The position numbers were made by a program, and so were the translations under genes. This document shows positions 1-9,861 of a stretch of DNA of 64,000 nucleotides, one piece after another. The notes under the pieces were generated by a model. The model was not told where the DNA came from. It ran no database searches and saw only the letters and a program-made list of their open reading frames with translations. Each line of letters begins with the position of its first letter. Within the stretch, counting starts at the first letter, position 1. The stretch is from Paenibacillus lycopersici. Its GTDB lineage: Bacteria > Bacillota > Bacilli > Paenibacillales > Paenibacillaceae. The stretch covers positions 1,098,001 to 1,162,000 of the forward strand of contig NZ_CP048209.1 of assembly GCF_010119935.1 (NCBI RefSeq), read 5' to 3'.

Positions 1-3000
1 GCGATCGGATTGCCCGGCGGCAAACTGGCTGTCAGAGGGGGCAGTCAAATAACGATTTATGGATTGGACGGAGCGATTGTACGGACGTTCTCAATAGCTT
101 CCATGATTGCTCCTAGAACGACTGATAGTTCCGATAAGATTGAATGGACAGCCCTGTCCAACGGGAATATCCTTATCTACTGGTATTCCAGCTCGGCAGG
201 CAAAGGATTTACGGATACCTACTTTATTGTGGTGGGACAAGATGGGCAATTGGTCACAGCCGCAACGAAAATTAATAACGACCTGGGAACCTTAAACCGA
301 TTCACGCGTGTTGCAGAGCTATCGAATGGAGATCTGGCATTTGTCTGGTCATCCACTCCAACCTCTCATGCGATGCGGATTTTTCAGTCTTCCGGAACAG
401 CCCGGATGAATCAAGTAGAGGTAATCAGCGATTCTATGGGTGTATATACCTTGGATATTGCAGCCAGTCCCAATGGAACCTTCATGGTTATTGATACCAC
501 CAACACCCGGACTACTTATATGGGAACATTGTATCAAAATGACGGTACACCGATTAACGTAGGAGGAAATGCCCATTTTAGTATTTCCGATGTGAATAAA
601 GGCGGGTCGTCAGATTGCCGTATTATTAGCCTCTCGAACGGTAATTATTTGGTTGCCTATAAAGGCGAACCTGTGAATGTTGCGTCTCGAGATTTCCGGT
701 TAGCCGTATTCACGCCAGATGGCACTCGCTTATCGGAGAAAATCGTAAAGGTAATTGGAAATACGAATCTACCATTACTGACCGCTCTCGCTGATGGCGG
801 TTATCTAGTTACAAATAACGATGAGGATGGAGATTGGGCGCTGCTTGCCTCCAAATACGATAATAATGGTAATAGCATCGTATCCGATAAGCGCGTAACA
901 GGTGAGTGGCCTGAGCAAATTCAATCCGGTCCATATGCAGTGTCCGGATATGATAGCGGTTTCTATACAATTAATGGAGTAGGTTCAGGGCATTCGGAGG
1001 TTCGCCTGTATGGAGTTGGAGGAAGCGTTGTCGATCCATTCGCTGCATTCAACCAAGCGGTAACGCTGGATGCGATGAATGCGGCCGTGATCGGATATCC
1101 GGCGGTAATGTCGGGGAGTCCGGATTATTGGCAGGCTGCGCTTGATTTCTACAATTCTCTGCGCAAGAACGACCGGGATAAGATACTGCAGCGTCTGCTT
1201 GACAATAAACCTTATACGAGCCTGAACGGCATTCACGATGTGTATGTCGATTACGCCCAGGATGACAATCTGCTGATGAATTTGAATGGATCGGAAGACG
1301 AGGTTGTGGTGTGGATGAGTCTGTGGATTGAATCCGATATCCACGAGTCTACCATGCCGGCGGATCTTCTTGATGAGTACATGAATGATCTTAATGATGA
1401 TGAGCAGATGATCGTTGCCCAGCAGATTTTTGACCAGATACCGACAGACGGATTTGAGAATATCGGTGAGGTCAGTCAACTGATGCGTACCGCGATGGAC
1501 GGAATCTATTCGGGAGCAGTGCTGTTGGATCGAGATTCGCTGGACCTGAACCCGTACAGTGAAGGTGTGACGGATGACATTATTCTCCCGGCTACAGGCG
1601 AGAATGGAAGTAGTATTACTTGGTCGTCTGATGCGCCTCAATGGCTTGACGCTGATGGGAAGGTTACGCAGCCGAGCGCGCTGGAAGGAGATCAGACGGT
1701 TACGCTGACGGCGACGATTCGCAGGGGGACGGCGGATCCTGAGATACGCACATTCACCATTACTGTGAAAGCAGCGGCTCCGGTAGTAGTACCCGTAACC
1801 GGCGTGACGTTAGATCAGACAACTCTGCAGCTCACGGCAGGTGGACCGGGAGCGACATTAAACGCGACAGTCGCGCCGTTGAACGCAACGAATGCAACCG
1901 TAACGTGGAGCACAAGCGATGCGAACGTTGCAATGGTAGCGAACGGCGTAGTCACGCCTGTCGGAGTAGGCACGGCGACGATCACGGCCACGACGGTAGA
2001 CGGCAATTATACGGCGACAGCAAGTGTGACCGTAACGAATGCCGTTGTACCCGTAACCGGCGTGACGTTAGATCAGACAACGCTGCAGCTCGTAGCAGGC
2101 GGAGCCGGAGCGACATTAAACGCGACAGTCGCGCCGCTGAACGCAACGAACACAAACGTGACGTGGAGCACAAGCGACGCGAACGTTGCAACGGTAGCGA
2201 ACGGCGTAGTCACGCCGATTGGCGCAAGCACGGCGACGATCACGGCCACGACGGTAGACGGCAATTATACGGCGACAGCAAGCGTAACCGTGACGAATGC
2301 CGTCGTACCTGTAACCGGCGTAACGCTAGATAAGACGACTCTGCAACTCATTGCAGGCGGAGCCGGAGCGACATTAAACGCGATAGTCGCACCGCTGAAC
2401 GCAACGAACACTAACGTGACGTGGAGCACAAGCGACGCGAACGTTGCAACGGTAGCGAACGGCGTAGTCACGCCGGTAGGAGCGGGCACGGCGACGATCA
2501 CGGCAACGACGGTAGACGGCAATTATGCTGCTACAGCAAGCGTGACCGTAACGAATGCCGTTGTCTCCGTAACCGGAGTAACGTTGGATAAGACCACTTT
2601 GCAGCTCATTACAGGCGGAGCCGGAGCGACATTAAGCGCGACAGTCGCGCCGCTGAACGCAACGAACACTAGCGTAACGTGGAGCACAAGCGACGCAAAC
2701 GTTGCAACAGTAGCGAACGGTGTAGTTACGCCTGTCGGCGCGGGCACGGCGACGATCACGGCCACGACGGTAGACGGCAATTATGCTGCTACAGCAAGCG
2801 TGACCGTGACGAATTCCGTCGTACCTGTAACCGGCGTAACGTTAAATAAGACAACGTTGCAGCTCGTGGCAGGCGGAGCCGGAGCGACATTAAACGCGAC
2901 AGTCGCGCCACTGAACGCAACGAACACTAACGTGACGTGGAGCACAAGCGACGCAAACGTTGCAACGGTAGCGAACGGTGTAGTTACGCCTGTCGGCGCG

Positions 3001-5682
3001 GGCACGGCGACGATCACGGCCACGACGGTAGACGGCAGTTTCACTGCAACAGCAAGCGTGACCGTAACGAATTCTGTCGTCCCCGTAACCGGGGTGACGT
3101 TAAATAAGACAACGCTGCAGCTCGTAGCAGGCGGAGCCGGAGCGACATTAAACGCGATAGTCGGCCCAGTGAACGCAACGAACACAAACGTGACGTGGAG
3201 CACAAGCGACGCGAACGTTGCAACGGTAGCGAACGGCGTAGTGACGCCGGTAGGAGTGGGTACGGCGACGATTACTGCAACGACGGTAGACGGCAATTAT
3301 GCTGCTACAGCAAGCGTGACCGTAACGAATGCCGTTGTCTCCGTAACCGGAGTAACGTTGAATAAGACCACTTTGCAGCTCATTACAGGCGGAGCAGGAG
3401 CGACATTAAGCGCGACAGTCGCGCCGCTGAACGCAACGAACACTAGCGTAACGTGGAGCACAAGCGACGCAAACGTTGCAACAGTAGCGAACGGTGTAGT
3501 TACGCCTGTCGGCGCGGGCACGGCGACGATCACGGCCACGACGGTAGACGGCAATTATTCTGCAACAGCAAGCGTGACCGTGACGAATTCCGTCGTACCT
3601 GTAACCGGCGTAACGTTAAATAAGACAACGTTGCAGCTCGTGGCAGGCGGAGCCGGAGCGACATTAAACGCGACAGTCGCGCCGCTGAACGCAACGAACG
3701 CAAACGTGACGTGGAGTACAAGCGATGCGAACGTTGCAACGGTAGCGAACGGCGTAGTGACGCCGGTAGGAGTGGGTACGGCGACGATTACTGCAACGAC
3801 GGTAGACGGCAGTTTCACTGCAACAGCAAGCGTGACCGTAACGAATTCTGTCGTCCCCGTAACCGGGGTGACGTTAAATAAGACAACGTTGCAGCTCGTG
3901 GCAGGTGGAGCCGGAGCAACATTAATCGCGACAGTCGCGCCGCAGAACGCAACGAACGCAAACGTGACGTGGAGCACAAGCGACGCGAACGTTGCAACGG
4001 TAGCGAACGGCGTAGTCACGCCGGTAGTAGTGGGCACAGCAACGATCACGGCAACGACGGTAGACGGCAATTATGTCGCAACAGCAAGCGTGACCGTGAC
4101 AGCGCCTACCACCGCACCGGCAGCGCCGACAAATGTTGACGCAATGGTAGGCGATGGACAAGTAACCGTCACATTCAACGCTCCGGCGAATGACGGAGGA
4201 AGCGAGATCACGGGTTACGAAGTCACTGTATCGCCAGGGAATCGGATCGTGACAGCGACATCGAGCCCGATCATAATTAGCGGCTTGACTAATGGGATCA
4301 GCTATACCTTCACGGTAAAAGCGCTGAACAGCATTGGCGCAAGCGAGCCTTCCGCTGCCACATCGCCGGTTACGCCGCGCGCTGTGCCAAGCAACAACAG
4401 CACGCCAACACCGCCTTCGCAGCCAGTAACTGAAACGGATGGCGTGGATGTACTTGTGAACGGCAAAACAGAACGCGCAGGCACCGCAACGACGACGAAG
4501 GTGAACGAGAAGACCGTCACGACCGTCAAGGTCGATCCGAAGAAGCTGGAAGACAAGCTTGCGGCTGAAGGGCAGGGGACTGTCCTGACGATTCCGGTCA
4601 ATACGCAATCGAACATTGTCGTCGGAACGCTGAACGGCCAGATGGTCAAGAACATGGAGCAGAAGCAGGCGATCATCGAGATCAAGACGAATAACGCCTC
4701 TTATACGCTTCCCGCAGGTCAAATCAATATCGATTCGATCTCGAAGCAATTAGGCGCTTCAGTAGCACTGCAAGATATCGAGATTCAGGTTGAAATTGCC
4801 GAACCGGCGGCCGATACCGTGAAGGTCGTCGAGAACTCGGCAGCCAAGGGTGAGTTCCAGATCGTCGTACCGCCGCTTGATTTCACAGTCAAAGGCGTTT
4901 ACGGCGATCAGACTGTTGAAGTAACGAAATTCAATGCGTATGTGGAACGGACAATCGCGATCCCTGACGGAGTCGATCCTAGCAAAATCACAACGGCCAT
5001 CGTCGTCGATCCGGACGGGACCGTACGCCACGTGCCGACTCAGATCATTGCTGTGAATGGGAAGTACTTTGCCAAAATCAGCAGCTTAACGAACAGCACC
5101 TATTCAGTCGTATGGCACCCGATTACGTTCGCCGATGTCGAACGGCATTGGGCGAAGGATGCCGTCAATGATATGGGCTCGCGGATGGTCATTAGCGGCG
5201 ACGGCAACGGCTTGTTCAATCCGGACCAGGACATTACCCGGGCTGAATTCGCGGCCATCGTCGTTCGGGCGCTTGGGTTGAAGCTGGAAGACCATGAAAC
5301 GCCATTCTCCGATGTAGCATCGACAGACTGGTTTAGCGGGGCTGTTCAAACCGCATATGCGTACAAGCTCATCAACGGCTTCGAAGATGGAACCTTCCGT
5401 CCGACGGACAAGATCACTCGCGAGCAGGCGATGGTTATTATCGCGCAGGCGATGAAGGTTACCGGCTTGCAAGCGAAGCTGCAGCAAGGAACATCAGCTC
5501 TGCAGACCTATACGGATGCTGACAGTCTCTCCAAGTGGGCGGCAGACGCGGCTGGAGAGTGTTTGCAATCGGGTATCGTCAACGGTCGCAGCGATGCGAT
5601 TCTGGCCCCGCAGGCGTACATTTCGAGAGCAGAAACGGCAGTAATCGTGCGGAGGCTGCTGCAGGTATCGGAGTTAATCTAA
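1..5682 (+). CDS. SLH-anchored surface protein with nine BIG2 Ig-like repeats (5' end outside window)
   Basis: The frame is open from base 1 and there is no signal peptide, so the true start lies upstream. In order: about 340 residues of beta-rich repeats with a recurring L-S-N-G pattern (propeller-like); a helical stretch; an atrophied bacterial Ig-like domain near 1530-1770; nine BIG2 Ig-like repeats of 86 residues each (about 1789-4101); one fibronectin type III domain (about 4105-4380); a region of unknown fold; and three SLH domains (about 5125-5285, 5308-5460, 5506-5670) with the TRAEF-type motif in the first (the second has TREQA, the third SRAET). SLH domains bind pyruvylated secondary cell-wall polymer, so the protein is expected to be displayed on the cell surface. 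The repeats are very similar at DNA level, which suggests recent duplication or homogenisation. A terminator follows the stop. The architecture is certain; the ligand or substrate is unknown. Confidence 0.9.
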   Translation, partial: AIGLPGGKLAVRGGSQITIYGLDGAIVRTFSIASMIAPRTTDSSDKIEWTALSNGNILIYWYSSSAGKGFTDTYFIVVGQDGQLVTAATKINNDLGTLNRFTRVAELSNGDLAFVWSSTPTSHAMRIFQSSGTARMNQVEVISDSMGVYTLDIAASPNGTFMVIDTTNTRTTYMGTLYQNDGTPINVGGNAHFSISDVNKGGSSDCRIISLSNGNYLVAYKGEPVNVASRDFRLAVFTPDGTRLSEKIVKVIGNTNLPLLTALADGGYLVTNNDEDGDWALLASKYDNNGNSIVSDKRVTGEWPEQIQSGPYAVSGYDSGFYTINGVGSGHSEVRLYGVGGSVVDPFAAFNQAVTLDAMNAAVIGYPAVMSGSPDYWQAALDFYNSLRKNDRDKILQRLLDNKPYTSLNGIHDVYVDYAQDDNLLMNLNGSEDEVVVWMSLWIESDIHESTMPADLLDEYMNDLNDDEQMIVAQQIFDQIPTDGFENIGEVSQLMRTAMDGIYSGAVLLDRDSLDLNPYSEGVTDDIILPATGENGSSITWSSDAPQWLDADGKVTQPSALEGDQTVTLTATIRRGTADPEIRTFTITVKAAAPVVVPVTGVTLDQTTLQLTAGGPGATLNATVAPLNATNATVTWSTSDANVAMVANGVVTPVGVGTATITATTVDGNYTATASVTVTNAVVPVTGVTLDQTTLQLVAGGAGATLNATVAPLNATNTNVTWSTSDANVATVANGVVTPIGASTATITATTVDGNYTATASVTVTNAVVPVTGVTLDKTTLQLIAGGAGATLNAIVAPLNATNTNVTWSTSDANVATVANGVVTPVGAGTATITATTVDGNYAATASVTVTNAVVSVTGVTLDKTTLQLITGGAGATLSATVAPLNATNTSVTWSTSDANVATVANGVVTPVGAGTATITATTVDGNYAATASVTVTNSVVPVTGVTLNKTTLQLVAGGAGATLNATVAPLNATNTNVTWSTSDANVATVANGVVTPVGAGTATITATTVDGSFTATASVTVTNSVVPVTGVTLNKTTLQLVAGGAGATLNAIVGPVNATNTNVTWSTSDANVATVANGVVTPVGVGTATITATTVDGNYAATASVTVTNAVVSVTGVTLNKTTLQLITGGAGATLSATVAPLNATNTSVTWSTSDANVATVANGVVTPVGAGTATITATTVDGNYSATASVTVTNSVVPVTGVTLNKTTLQLVAGGAGATLNATVAPLNATNANVTWSTSDANVATVANGVVTPVGVGTATITATTVDGSFTATASVTVTNSVVPVTGVTLNKTTLQLVAGGAGATLIATVAPQNATNANVTWSTSDANVATVANGVVTPVVVGTATITATTVDGNYVATASVTVTAPTTAPAAPTNVDAMVGDGQVTVTFNAPANDGGSEITGYEVTVSPGNRIVTATSSPIIISGLTNGISYTFTVKALNSIGASEPSAATSPVTPRAVPSNNSTPTPPSQPVTETDGVDVLVNGKTERAGTATTTKVNEKTVTTVKVDPKKLEDKLAAEGQGTVLTIPVNTQSNIVVGTLNGQMVKNMEQKQAIIEIKTNNASYTLPAGQINIDSISKQLGASVALQDIEIQVEIAEPAADTVKVVENSAAKGEFQIVVPPLDFTVKGVYGDQTVEVTKFNAYVERTIAIPDGVDPSKITTAIVVDPDGTVRHVPTQIIAVNGKYFAKISSLTNSTYSVVWHPITFADVERHWAKDAVNDMGSRMVISGDGNGLFNPDQDITRAEFAAIVVRALGLKLEDHETPFSDVASTDWFSGAVQTAYAYKLINGFEDGTFRPTDKITREQAMVIIAQAMKVTGLQAKLQQGTSALQTYTDADSLSKWAADAAGECLQSGIVNGRSDAILAPQAYISRAETAVIVRRLLQVSELI
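1789..4101 (+). repeat. Nine tandem 258-bp repeats encoding BIG2 domains
   Basis: The unit is 258 bp (86 codons), beginning V-P/S-V-T-G-V-T-L and ending at a T-A-S-V-T-V-T-N-type boundary. Copies 4 and 7 share marks that other copies lack (V-S-V-T-G, L-I-T-G-G, N-T-S-V), and copies 5 and 8 share G-S-F-T-A-T. There is therefore a higher-order 774-bp duplication (3 x 258) on top of the single-unit repeat. Confidence 0.95.
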
Positions 5683-5785
5683 GACAGATGATGTCACAGC
5701 AGCACCAGAACGAAGGGCTGTCTCCAAATTGATCAACGGATTAGTTTTACTTGTAGAGACAGCGAGGAATCAACGAAACTAATAA

Positions 5786-5830
5786 TGAGGATGGTGCAGG
5801 GTCGATATCTGCACCATCCTTATTTCGTTT
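5786..5830 (+). terminator. Rho-independent terminator after the SLH gene
   Basis: An 11-bp perfect stem, GGATGGTGCAG at 5789-5799 with CTGCACCATCC at 5809-5819, has a 9-nt loop and is followed by TTATTTCGTTTT. It separates the SLH gene from the helicase operon. Confidence 0.85.
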
Positions 5831-5907
5831 TGGTCTATACCGCCTGCTTAAGCCGAATTTAGTGACCTATACATTCTATATATCTTCCCGGAATATCAGG
5901 CCTCGGC

Positions 5908-5913
5908 TATACT
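5908..5913 (+). promoter_or_regulatory. Possible -10 element of the helicase operon
   Basis: TATACT lies 45 nt upstream of the GTG start at 5958. No good -35 hexamer is seen 17 nt upstream, so this is a weak call. The remainder of 5831-5945 shows nothing else recognisable. Confidence 0.3.
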
Positions 5914-5957
5914 TAAAGCTAACCAATTGAAGAGCCTGAACGTAAATGAGGTGTACC

Positions 5958-8900
5958 GTGAAGCTCGGCTTATACGAACAATTGATTAACAAACTAACGA
6001 AGGATCAGCTTGCTGCTGTAGACCCTTCCTTGTTTCAGATTGGCAAAGAGGCATTGGATCCGGAAGAGGCAAGGAAGCTCCTTTCGACCTATATATCTAC
6101 AGTAACCCGAAGAGCTTTGAAAATGGTACGAGAGCTGGCAGACGATGATGAGGCCGTTCTGGCTCAAGTACGAGCGTGTAATGAAATTATAGCGACCTTA
6201 AGAAATAACCTGGATGACGACGAGCTAGATAATTGGAAGCTCGACGAGCAAGGCGAAGTTCTCACCTTCGTCTATTCGAAAATCAACCATATCAGAGGAA
6301 TTAAGAATGACAAGGTAGTAAGGCCGGCTACGCCATTGTCTCAAAGCTCCTTATTCACGGGCGCGCATTCCGAGCCGAATATGATGAGCGAGCTGCAGCA
6401 TGAGATTGCAACCTCCAATCGCATTGATCTGCTTGTCTCCTTCATTAAGTGGAGCGGGCTTCGTATTCTTATGGAGCAGCTGGAGCACTTCACTGAGAAC
6501 GGTGGGCAGCTTCGCGTTATTACGACCACCTATATGGAAGCGACCGATTACAAGGCAGCCGCGGAGCTGAGCCGGCTGAGGAATACGGAGATCCGGATAT
6601 CTTATGATACCGACCGTACTCGTTTGCACGCCAAGGCCTATATGTTTAAGCGTGACACAGGATTCACAACGGCCTATGTGGGATCTTCGAATTTATCTAA
6701 CCCTGCCTTAACAAGTGGCTTGGAGTGGAATATCAAGGTTACGGAGAAAGACGCTTACGATGTCCTGAAGAAGATCGAGGCGACCTTCGAGAGTTATTGG
6801 AATGATCGGGAATTTAAAATCTTTACAGTAGAGAACGAAGAGCATCAATTGCAATTGAAGGAAGCGCTTGGTCGAAAAAAGCATCAGGAACAATCGGACC
6901 TGCACTTCAATTTCGATATCCAGCCCTATGACTATCAGAAAGAGGTTCTGGAGAAGCTAGAAGCCCAAAGAACGTTGTATGGCAAACACCGCAATCTCGT
7001 AGTTGCCGCAACTGGCGTGGGCAAGACGGTTATTTCGGCTTTTGACTATAAACGCTACGCTCAAAAGAATCCGAATGCAAGACTCTTATTCGTCGCTCAT
7101 CGTGAAGAGATACTGAAGCAAAGCCGGGACACGTTTCGTTTTATTATGAAGGATTTGAACTTTGGCGAGCTTCATGTCGGTGGGGATCGAGCGGGTTCCA
7201 TCGACCGTCTCTTTATTAGCATTCAAAGCTTCAACTCGTTGAAGTTAGCTCAAATCACGACGCAAGAATTCTACGATTTCATCATCGTCGACGAGTTCCA
7301 TCATGCCGCAGCACCTTCGTATCAGGAGCTGCTTTCGCATTATAGACCTCGGATCTTGCTTGGATTAACGGCTACGCCGGAGCGGATGGATGGCAAGGAT
7401 ATTCTGAGCTATTTCGACCATACGATTGCTGCCGAGATTCGATTAACGGACGCCATTGACCGAAAGCTGCTTTGTCCCTTTCATTATTTTGGCGTGACGG
7501 ATAGCGTCGACTTGTCTCAAGTGAAGTGGTCTCGTCGTGGCTATGATTTGAGAGAGCTCGAGAACCTCTATTCGAGCAACAAGATTCGTGTAACGCAAAT
7601 TCTGAACAGCATGCGAAAGTATGCTACCGATATGGAAGCGGTCAAAGGACTCGGTTTCTGCGTTGGCGTCGATCATGCGGATTATATGGCCAAGGTGTTT
7701 AATGAAGCGGGAATTTCGTCAATAGCACTGCATGGCAATTCGAATGATCAAGCACGCGACCAGGCTAAGCAAAGATTGATTGCCGGGGAAATCCGGATGA
7801 TCTTCGTCGTTGATCTCTATAATGAAGGGGTAGACATACCTGAGGTCAATACGATCCTTTTCCTTCGGCCAACCGAAAGCTTAACTGTCTTTCTGCAGCA
7901 ATTAGGCAGGGGCTTGCGTTTGGCAGAAGGCAAGGAATGCTTGACTGTTCTTGATTTTATTGGCCAAGCCCATCAAGCGTACAATTTCTCCGATAAATTT
8001 CGGGCGTTGATCGGAAAGACCAAGCACTCGATTCAACACTATGTGGAGAATGGTTTCTCTAGCTTGCCTCGCGGCAGCTTCATCCAGCTTGAGAAGCAGT
8101 CGAAGGCGTATATTTTAAGGAGTCTGAAGCAAGCGACAGTAAATCGCAGAAGTTTAATTGGCAAAATGAAATATTTTGAAGGGGACACGGGACTCACGTT
8201 GACGTTGGAGAATTTTGTCCAGCATCATGGTCTAAGTCTGCAGGAATTCTACGGTGGTCGGACTGGGAACCGCACTTTCTATGGGTTGATGGTTGAGGCG
8301 GAGTTGGTCGCTCCGTTCGCGTTTGAAAACGGTGAATACTTGACGAAACGAATTCCAGCTTTGCTTGGACTGAACTCGCGCCGGCTCTTAAGATTCCTTA
8401 TTTCCTATCTTGAGCATGGGCAAAAGCCGAGCTCAGAAGAAGAACTGCTTATGCTTCATCTGTTCTATTACACGTTTTATCGTGCAGAACCGATGAAACA
8501 AGGTTTTGAGGGAATCGAGGCAGGTATACAGTCGGCTGTTTCTTGTCCGGAATTCCGGGACGAAGTGCTCCAGATTATGAAGTATAATGATGCTCATATT
8601 GATTTTGTAGACAAGCGGAATTCTTTCCCCTATGCTTGTCCGTTGGACGTTCATTGCAAGTACTCGATGGATCAGATTCTGGCGGCATTTGGTTACTGGA
8701 ATGCAGAGAAAGCACCGGCATTTCGTGAAGGCGTGAAGTATTTCGATGACAAGAAGACCGATATCTTCTTCATTACTTTGAACAAGTCGGACAAAGACTT
8801 CTCGCCCTCTACGCTATATGAGGATTTCGCAATTAATGAGCGTCTGTTCCATTGGCAGACGCAAAGCCGAATTAGCGAGGAGACAAACACGGCTCAACGT

Positions 8901-9107
8901 TATATCCATCACCGGCAAAGAAACAGCAGAATTGCTTTGTTTGTGCGCGAATATAAAGACGACAACAACTATACGTCTCCTTTCGTGTTTCTAGGTGAAG
9001 CAGAATATGTCAAGCATGAAGGTAGTAAGCCAATGAGTTTCGTATGGCGCTTGAAGGAAGATATGCCACCGGCGCTTGTCCCTGCAGCAAATAAGGTAAT
9101 TGTATAG
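5958..9107 (+). CDS. PLD-nuclease/SF2 DEAD-DEAH helicase with DUF3427-type C-terminus
   Basis: The start is placed at GTG 5958, giving M-K-L-G-L-Y-E-Q, with GAGGTG just upstream; an ATG at 5946 in the same frame would swallow that ribosome binding site. Numbered from GTG: about 130 residues of N-terminal domain; a phospholipase D-like domain with H-A-K at 224-226 and a following G-S-S-N-L-S; an SF2 helicase core with Walker A A-T-G-V-G-K-T at 351-357, Walker B D-E-F-H at 445-448 and motif VI Q-L-G-R-G-L-R near 648-654; and about 380 further residues of DUF3427 type. The usual HxKx4D Asp of the PLD motif is replaced by Lys. It likely couples ATP-driven translocation on nucleic acid to a PLD-type nuclease. 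It is the first gene of a four-gene operon; MutT starts 10 bp after the stop. Domain calls are firm; the biological role (defence or repair) is inference. Confidence 0.9.
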   Translation: MKLGLYEQLINKLTKDQLAAVDPSLFQIGKEALDPEEARKLLSTYISTVTRRALKMVRELADDDEAVLAQVRACNEIIATLRNNLDDDELDNWKLDEQGEVLTFVYSKINHIRGIKNDKVVRPATPLSQSSLFTGAHSEPNMMSELQHEIATSNRIDLLVSFIKWSGLRILMEQLEHFTENGGQLRVITTTYMEATDYKAAAELSRLRNTEIRISYDTDRTRLHAKAYMFKRDTGFTTAYVGSSNLSNPALTSGLEWNIKVTEKDAYDVLKKIEATFESYWNDREFKIFTVENEEHQLQLKEALGRKKHQEQSDLHFNFDIQPYDYQKEVLEKLEAQRTLYGKHRNLVVAATGVGKTVISAFDYKRYAQKNPNARLLFVAHREEILKQSRDTFRFIMKDLNFGELHVGGDRAGSIDRLFISIQSFNSLKLAQITTQEFYDFIIVDEFHHAAAPSYQELLSHYRPRILLGLTATPERMDGKDILSYFDHTIAAEIRLTDAIDRKLLCPFHYFGVTDSVDLSQVKWSRRGYDLRELENLYSSNKIRVTQILNSMRKYATDMEAVKGLGFCVGVDHADYMAKVFNEAGISSIALHGNSNDQARDQAKQRLIAGEIRMIFVVDLYNEGVDIPEVNTILFLRPTESLTVFLQQLGRGLRLAEGKECLTVLDFIGQAHQAYNFSDKFRALIGKTKHSIQHYVENGFSSLPRGSFIQLEKQSKAYILRSLKQATVNRRSLIGKMKYFEGDTGLTLTLENFVQHHGLSLQEFYGGRTGNRTFYGLMVEAELVAPFAFENGEYLTKRIPALLGLNSRRLLRFLISYLEHGQKPSSEEELLMLHLFYYTFYRAEPMKQGFEGIEAGIQSAVSCPEFRDEVLQIMKYNDAHIDFVDKRNSFPYACPLDVHCKYSMDQILAAFGYWNAEKAPAFREGVKYFDDKKTDIFFITLNKSDKDFSPSTLYEDFAINERLFHWQTQSRISEETNTAQRYIHHRQRNSRIALFVREYKDDNNYTSPFVFLGEAEYVKHEGSKPMSFVWRLKEDMPPALVPAANKVIV

Positions 9108-9117
9108 GATGTGATGA

Positions 9118-9501
9118 ATGATGATACCAGTAGCGGCAGCGATCATCGAGAACGAGCAGGGAATGATTCTGATCGCAAGGCGGAAGGAAGGCAAGTCGCA
9201 GGGAGGGCTGTGGGAATTCCCTGGAGGCAAGATTGAGGTCGATGAGACGGCGGAGGATTGTCTCCGTAGAGAACTGCTGGAAGAGATGAATATTGCGATC
9301 GAACCCTACGCATTTTGCGGCGAAAATGATCATTTCTATGGCGACGTACATATTCGGCTTGTCGCGTATAAGGCTAAGTTTCTGAGCGGCGAGATAAAAC
9401 TGATTGATCATGATGATTATACTTGGGTCGGCCGTGCCCAACTCGTTGAGTATGAGTTCGCTCCAGCCGATGTGAAGTTTGTTGAAATGCTTTCATGTTA
9501 A
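9118..9501 (+). CDS. MutT-type Nudix hydrolase (NTP pyrophosphohydrolase)
   Basis: A 127-residue single-domain Nudix protein. The Nudix box G-x5-E-x7-R-E-x2-E-E is present: the second G of the G-G-K-I-E-V-D-E stretch, then R-E-L-L-E-E. The final Gly of the consensus is Asn, which is common in this family. The N-terminal strand P-V-A-A-A-I-I-E and the substrate-side residues resemble 8-oxo-dGTP diphosphatases that clean oxidised nucleotides from the pool, but substrate cannot be read from sequence. The start is ATG 9118 (an adjacent ATG at 9121 is also possible), with AGGATGTGA as ribosome binding site. It sits 10 bp behind the helicase and 33 bp before a MazG-like gene, so it is translated from the same mRNA. 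Its placement between two helicase-nucleases suggests nucleotide-pool control as part of that system. Confidence 0.9.
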   Translation: MMIPVAAAIIENEQGMILIARRKEGKSQGGLWEFPGGKIEVDETAEDCLRRELLEEMNIAIEPYAFCGENDHFYGDVHIRLVAYKAKFLSGEIKLIDHDDYTWVGRAQLVEYEFAPADVKFVEMLSC

Positions 9502-9534
9502 ATTAATTAGCGAAATCGACTAGGAGCTGAGACC

Positions 9535-9861
9535 ATGCCAATCTACAATAAACTTGTCCGTGATCGTATTCCGGAGATTATCAGCAATAACGGGCAAACA
9601 ATGTCTGTACGTACTCTTGAAGAAGAGGAGTATCGGGCAGAGCTTCGAGCCAAGTTGAAAGAAGAAACAAACGAGTACTTAAGCGCGCGCACGGATGACG
9701 AGGCCATTGAAGAGCTGGCGGATGTTCTGGAGTTACTCCACGCACTCTCAGAATCACACGGCATTACACCGGCTAAGCTGGAAGAGGTCCGTAAGCATAA
9801 GGCTGAGAAGCGGGGCGGCTTCAAGGAACGCATCTATCTGATTGAGGTTCACGATGCCTGA
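9535..9861 (+). CDS. MazG-like nucleoside triphosphate pyrophosphohydrolase (phosphoribosyl-ATP pyrophosphohydrolase-like)
   Basis: A 108-residue all-alpha protein beginning M-P-I-Y-N-K-L-V-R-D-R-I-P, the hallmark of a small all-alpha NTP pyrophosphohydrolase family. The metal-binding EExxE motif (E-E-T-N-E) and the distal ExxD motif (E-L-A-D) are both present, so the enzyme should be active on a nucleotide triphosphate. It is too short to be full MazG and is not in a histidine operon, so a house-cleaning or (d)NTP-depleting role is more likely than a role in histidine biosynthesis. The ribosome binding site is AGGAGCTGAG. Its last 8 bp overlap the next gene, which implies translational coupling. 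Confidence 0.88.
   Translation: MPIYNKLVRDRIPEIISNNGQTMSVRTLEEEEYRAELRAKLKEETNEYLSARTDDEAIEELADVLELLHALSESHGITPAKLEEVRKHKAEKRGGFKERIYLIEVHDA

Noticed and set aside
1789..4101. Regular repeats considered as CRISPR
   Set aside because: 258-bp units that code in frame for BIG2 domains, with no spacer-repeat alternation.
9842..9853. TTG start for the second helicase
   Set aside because: ATG 9854 has better spacing from GAGGT and gives the typical short overlap with the MazG-like gene.
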